Positions 63,548 through 64,000 of a stretch of DNA of 64,000 nucleotides are shown in pieces; position 1 is the first letter of the stretch; each line of letters opens with the position of its first letter. The notes beneath the pieces are model-generated. The model was not told where the DNA came from. It searched no databases and was given only the letters and a program-made list of their open reading frames with translations. Both the position numbers and the translations under genes were made by a program. Source of the DNA: Mycolicibacterium sp. CBMA 234 (GTDB taxonomy: Bacteria; Actinomycetota; Actinomycetes; Mycobacteriales; Mycobacteriaceae); contig NZ_MPKW01000034.1 of assembly GCF_009729415.1 (NCBI RefSeq), positions 22,753 to 86,752 on the forward strand. Reading direction: 5' to 3'.

Positions 63548-64000
63548 CTACCGCCGCTTGGCAGCCGCTAATCGTGCTGCGAATTCCGGTGATTCGATCG
63601 ACGCCGCCTGCGGCACGATCTCGATGTCCACGGCCAGCGCGTGCTGATCGGTGTCGAGGACGCCGGGGTGGTCCGTCGCACGCATCGATGCCTTCGTCGC
63701 CAGCACTACCTCGCGCGGTGCCGACGCCGGGCCGGCGGCCAATGCCAGTGCCGCGGCGACGGGATCGTCGGCGACCTCCAACGCCAGCCCGTGCCGCACC
63801 GACGCTTCGGCGTCGAACTTCATGCCGAACAGCAGCGCGGCCCGGGCTGCCTGGGGGCCGATGGCGCGCTGCAGCATCCACGTGGCGCCGCCGCCGGGGT
63901 GAATCCCGAGCTTCTGGAACCGCGGGTCGAACACCGCCCCGGGTCCGGCGATCCGAACGTCGGCGGCCAGCGCCAGATTGAGCCCGGCTCCAACGGCGGG
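63548..64000 (-). CDS. Enoyl-CoA hydratase/isomerase (crotonase), 5' end outside window
   Basis: The frame is open to the right edge, so at least 150 codons are visible and the N terminus is missing; an internal GTG at 63934 is not the start. The first visible residues PAVGAGLNLALAADVRIA and then FDPRFQKLGIHPGGGATWML are the second half of the crotonase oxyanion hole and active-site region. It converges on bkdC with adjacent stops. It may serve beta-oxidation of branched acyl-CoAs; an echA number cannot be assigned. Confidence 0.88.
   Translation of the reverse strand, partial: PAVGAGLNLALAADVRIAGPGAVFDPRFQKLGIHPGGGATWMLQRAIGPQAARAALLFGMKFDAEASVRHGLALEVADDPVAAALALAAGPASAPREVVLATKASMRATDHPGVLDTDQHALAVDIEIVPQAASIESPEFAARLAAAKRR

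Overview
The window looks like a chromosomal segment of a fast-growing mycobacterium (Mycolicibacterium-like). It is GC-rich and carries a single-chain type I fatty acid synthase of 3077 residues followed by a stand-alone acpS. It also has a mycolate-reductase homologue (cmrA) and the gene order known from the Rv2525c to Rv2495c region of M. tuberculosis: DUF1906 Tat protein, fas, acpS, M20 peptidase, bcp, DUF3618 protein, tRNA-Lys, tRNA-His, orn, DUF853 ATPase, cmrA, MFS, MmpS-like protein, bkaR, accD1-accA1-fadE-maoC-citE, bkdABC. No phage, insertion sequence or CRISPR array was seen.

Layout. 1-4174: end of a DUF4242 gene, an acyl-CoA-dehydrogenase-like flavoprotein and an ABC importer of the nitrate/sulfonate type, in one overlapping operon. 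4184-6936: a degenerate IspD-like gene facing a complete IspD, then LtrA. 7085-19449: core lipid block (DUF1906, fas, acpS, M20 peptidase). 19556-24040: a minus-strand operon of GntR regulator, acyl-CoA ligase, class II aldolase and amidohydrolase. 24145-25922: small acidic protein, Bcp, DUF3618 protein, an unlisted 54-aa ORF and tRNA-Lys. 26234-26896: a vapBC module behind a 37-bp perfect palindrome.

26960-43979 is the main accessory region, lying between tRNA-Lys and tRNA-His. Operon A (35564 to 26960, minus) encodes a TMADH-family amine dehydrogenase, cupin, aldehyde dehydrogenase, NCS1 permease, GMC oxidoreductase and amidohydrolase. An APC permease and a LysR regulator run the other way. 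Operon B (43335 to 38367, minus) encodes a flavin monooxygenase, RidA, DUF1028, M20 amidohydrolase and aspartase. By eye the amine dehydrogenase has the substrate-pocket residues reported for histamine dehydrogenase (Gln60, Trp263, Asp354) instead of the trimethylamine set. Together the operons could oxidise an imidazole-type amine to an acid, open the ring, deacylate to aspartate and release fumarate. This is an inference, but a testable one. Two LysR-type dyads stand in the divergent promoter.

43976-56747 returns to core synteny: GNAT, tRNA-His, orn, DUF853, cmrA, MFS, MmpS-like, bkaR and the leucine-degradation operon. A two-component system whose kinase carries a second, degenerate kinase-like half (57477-59720) is inserted before bkdABC (60203-63547). 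A crotonase gene runs off the right edge.
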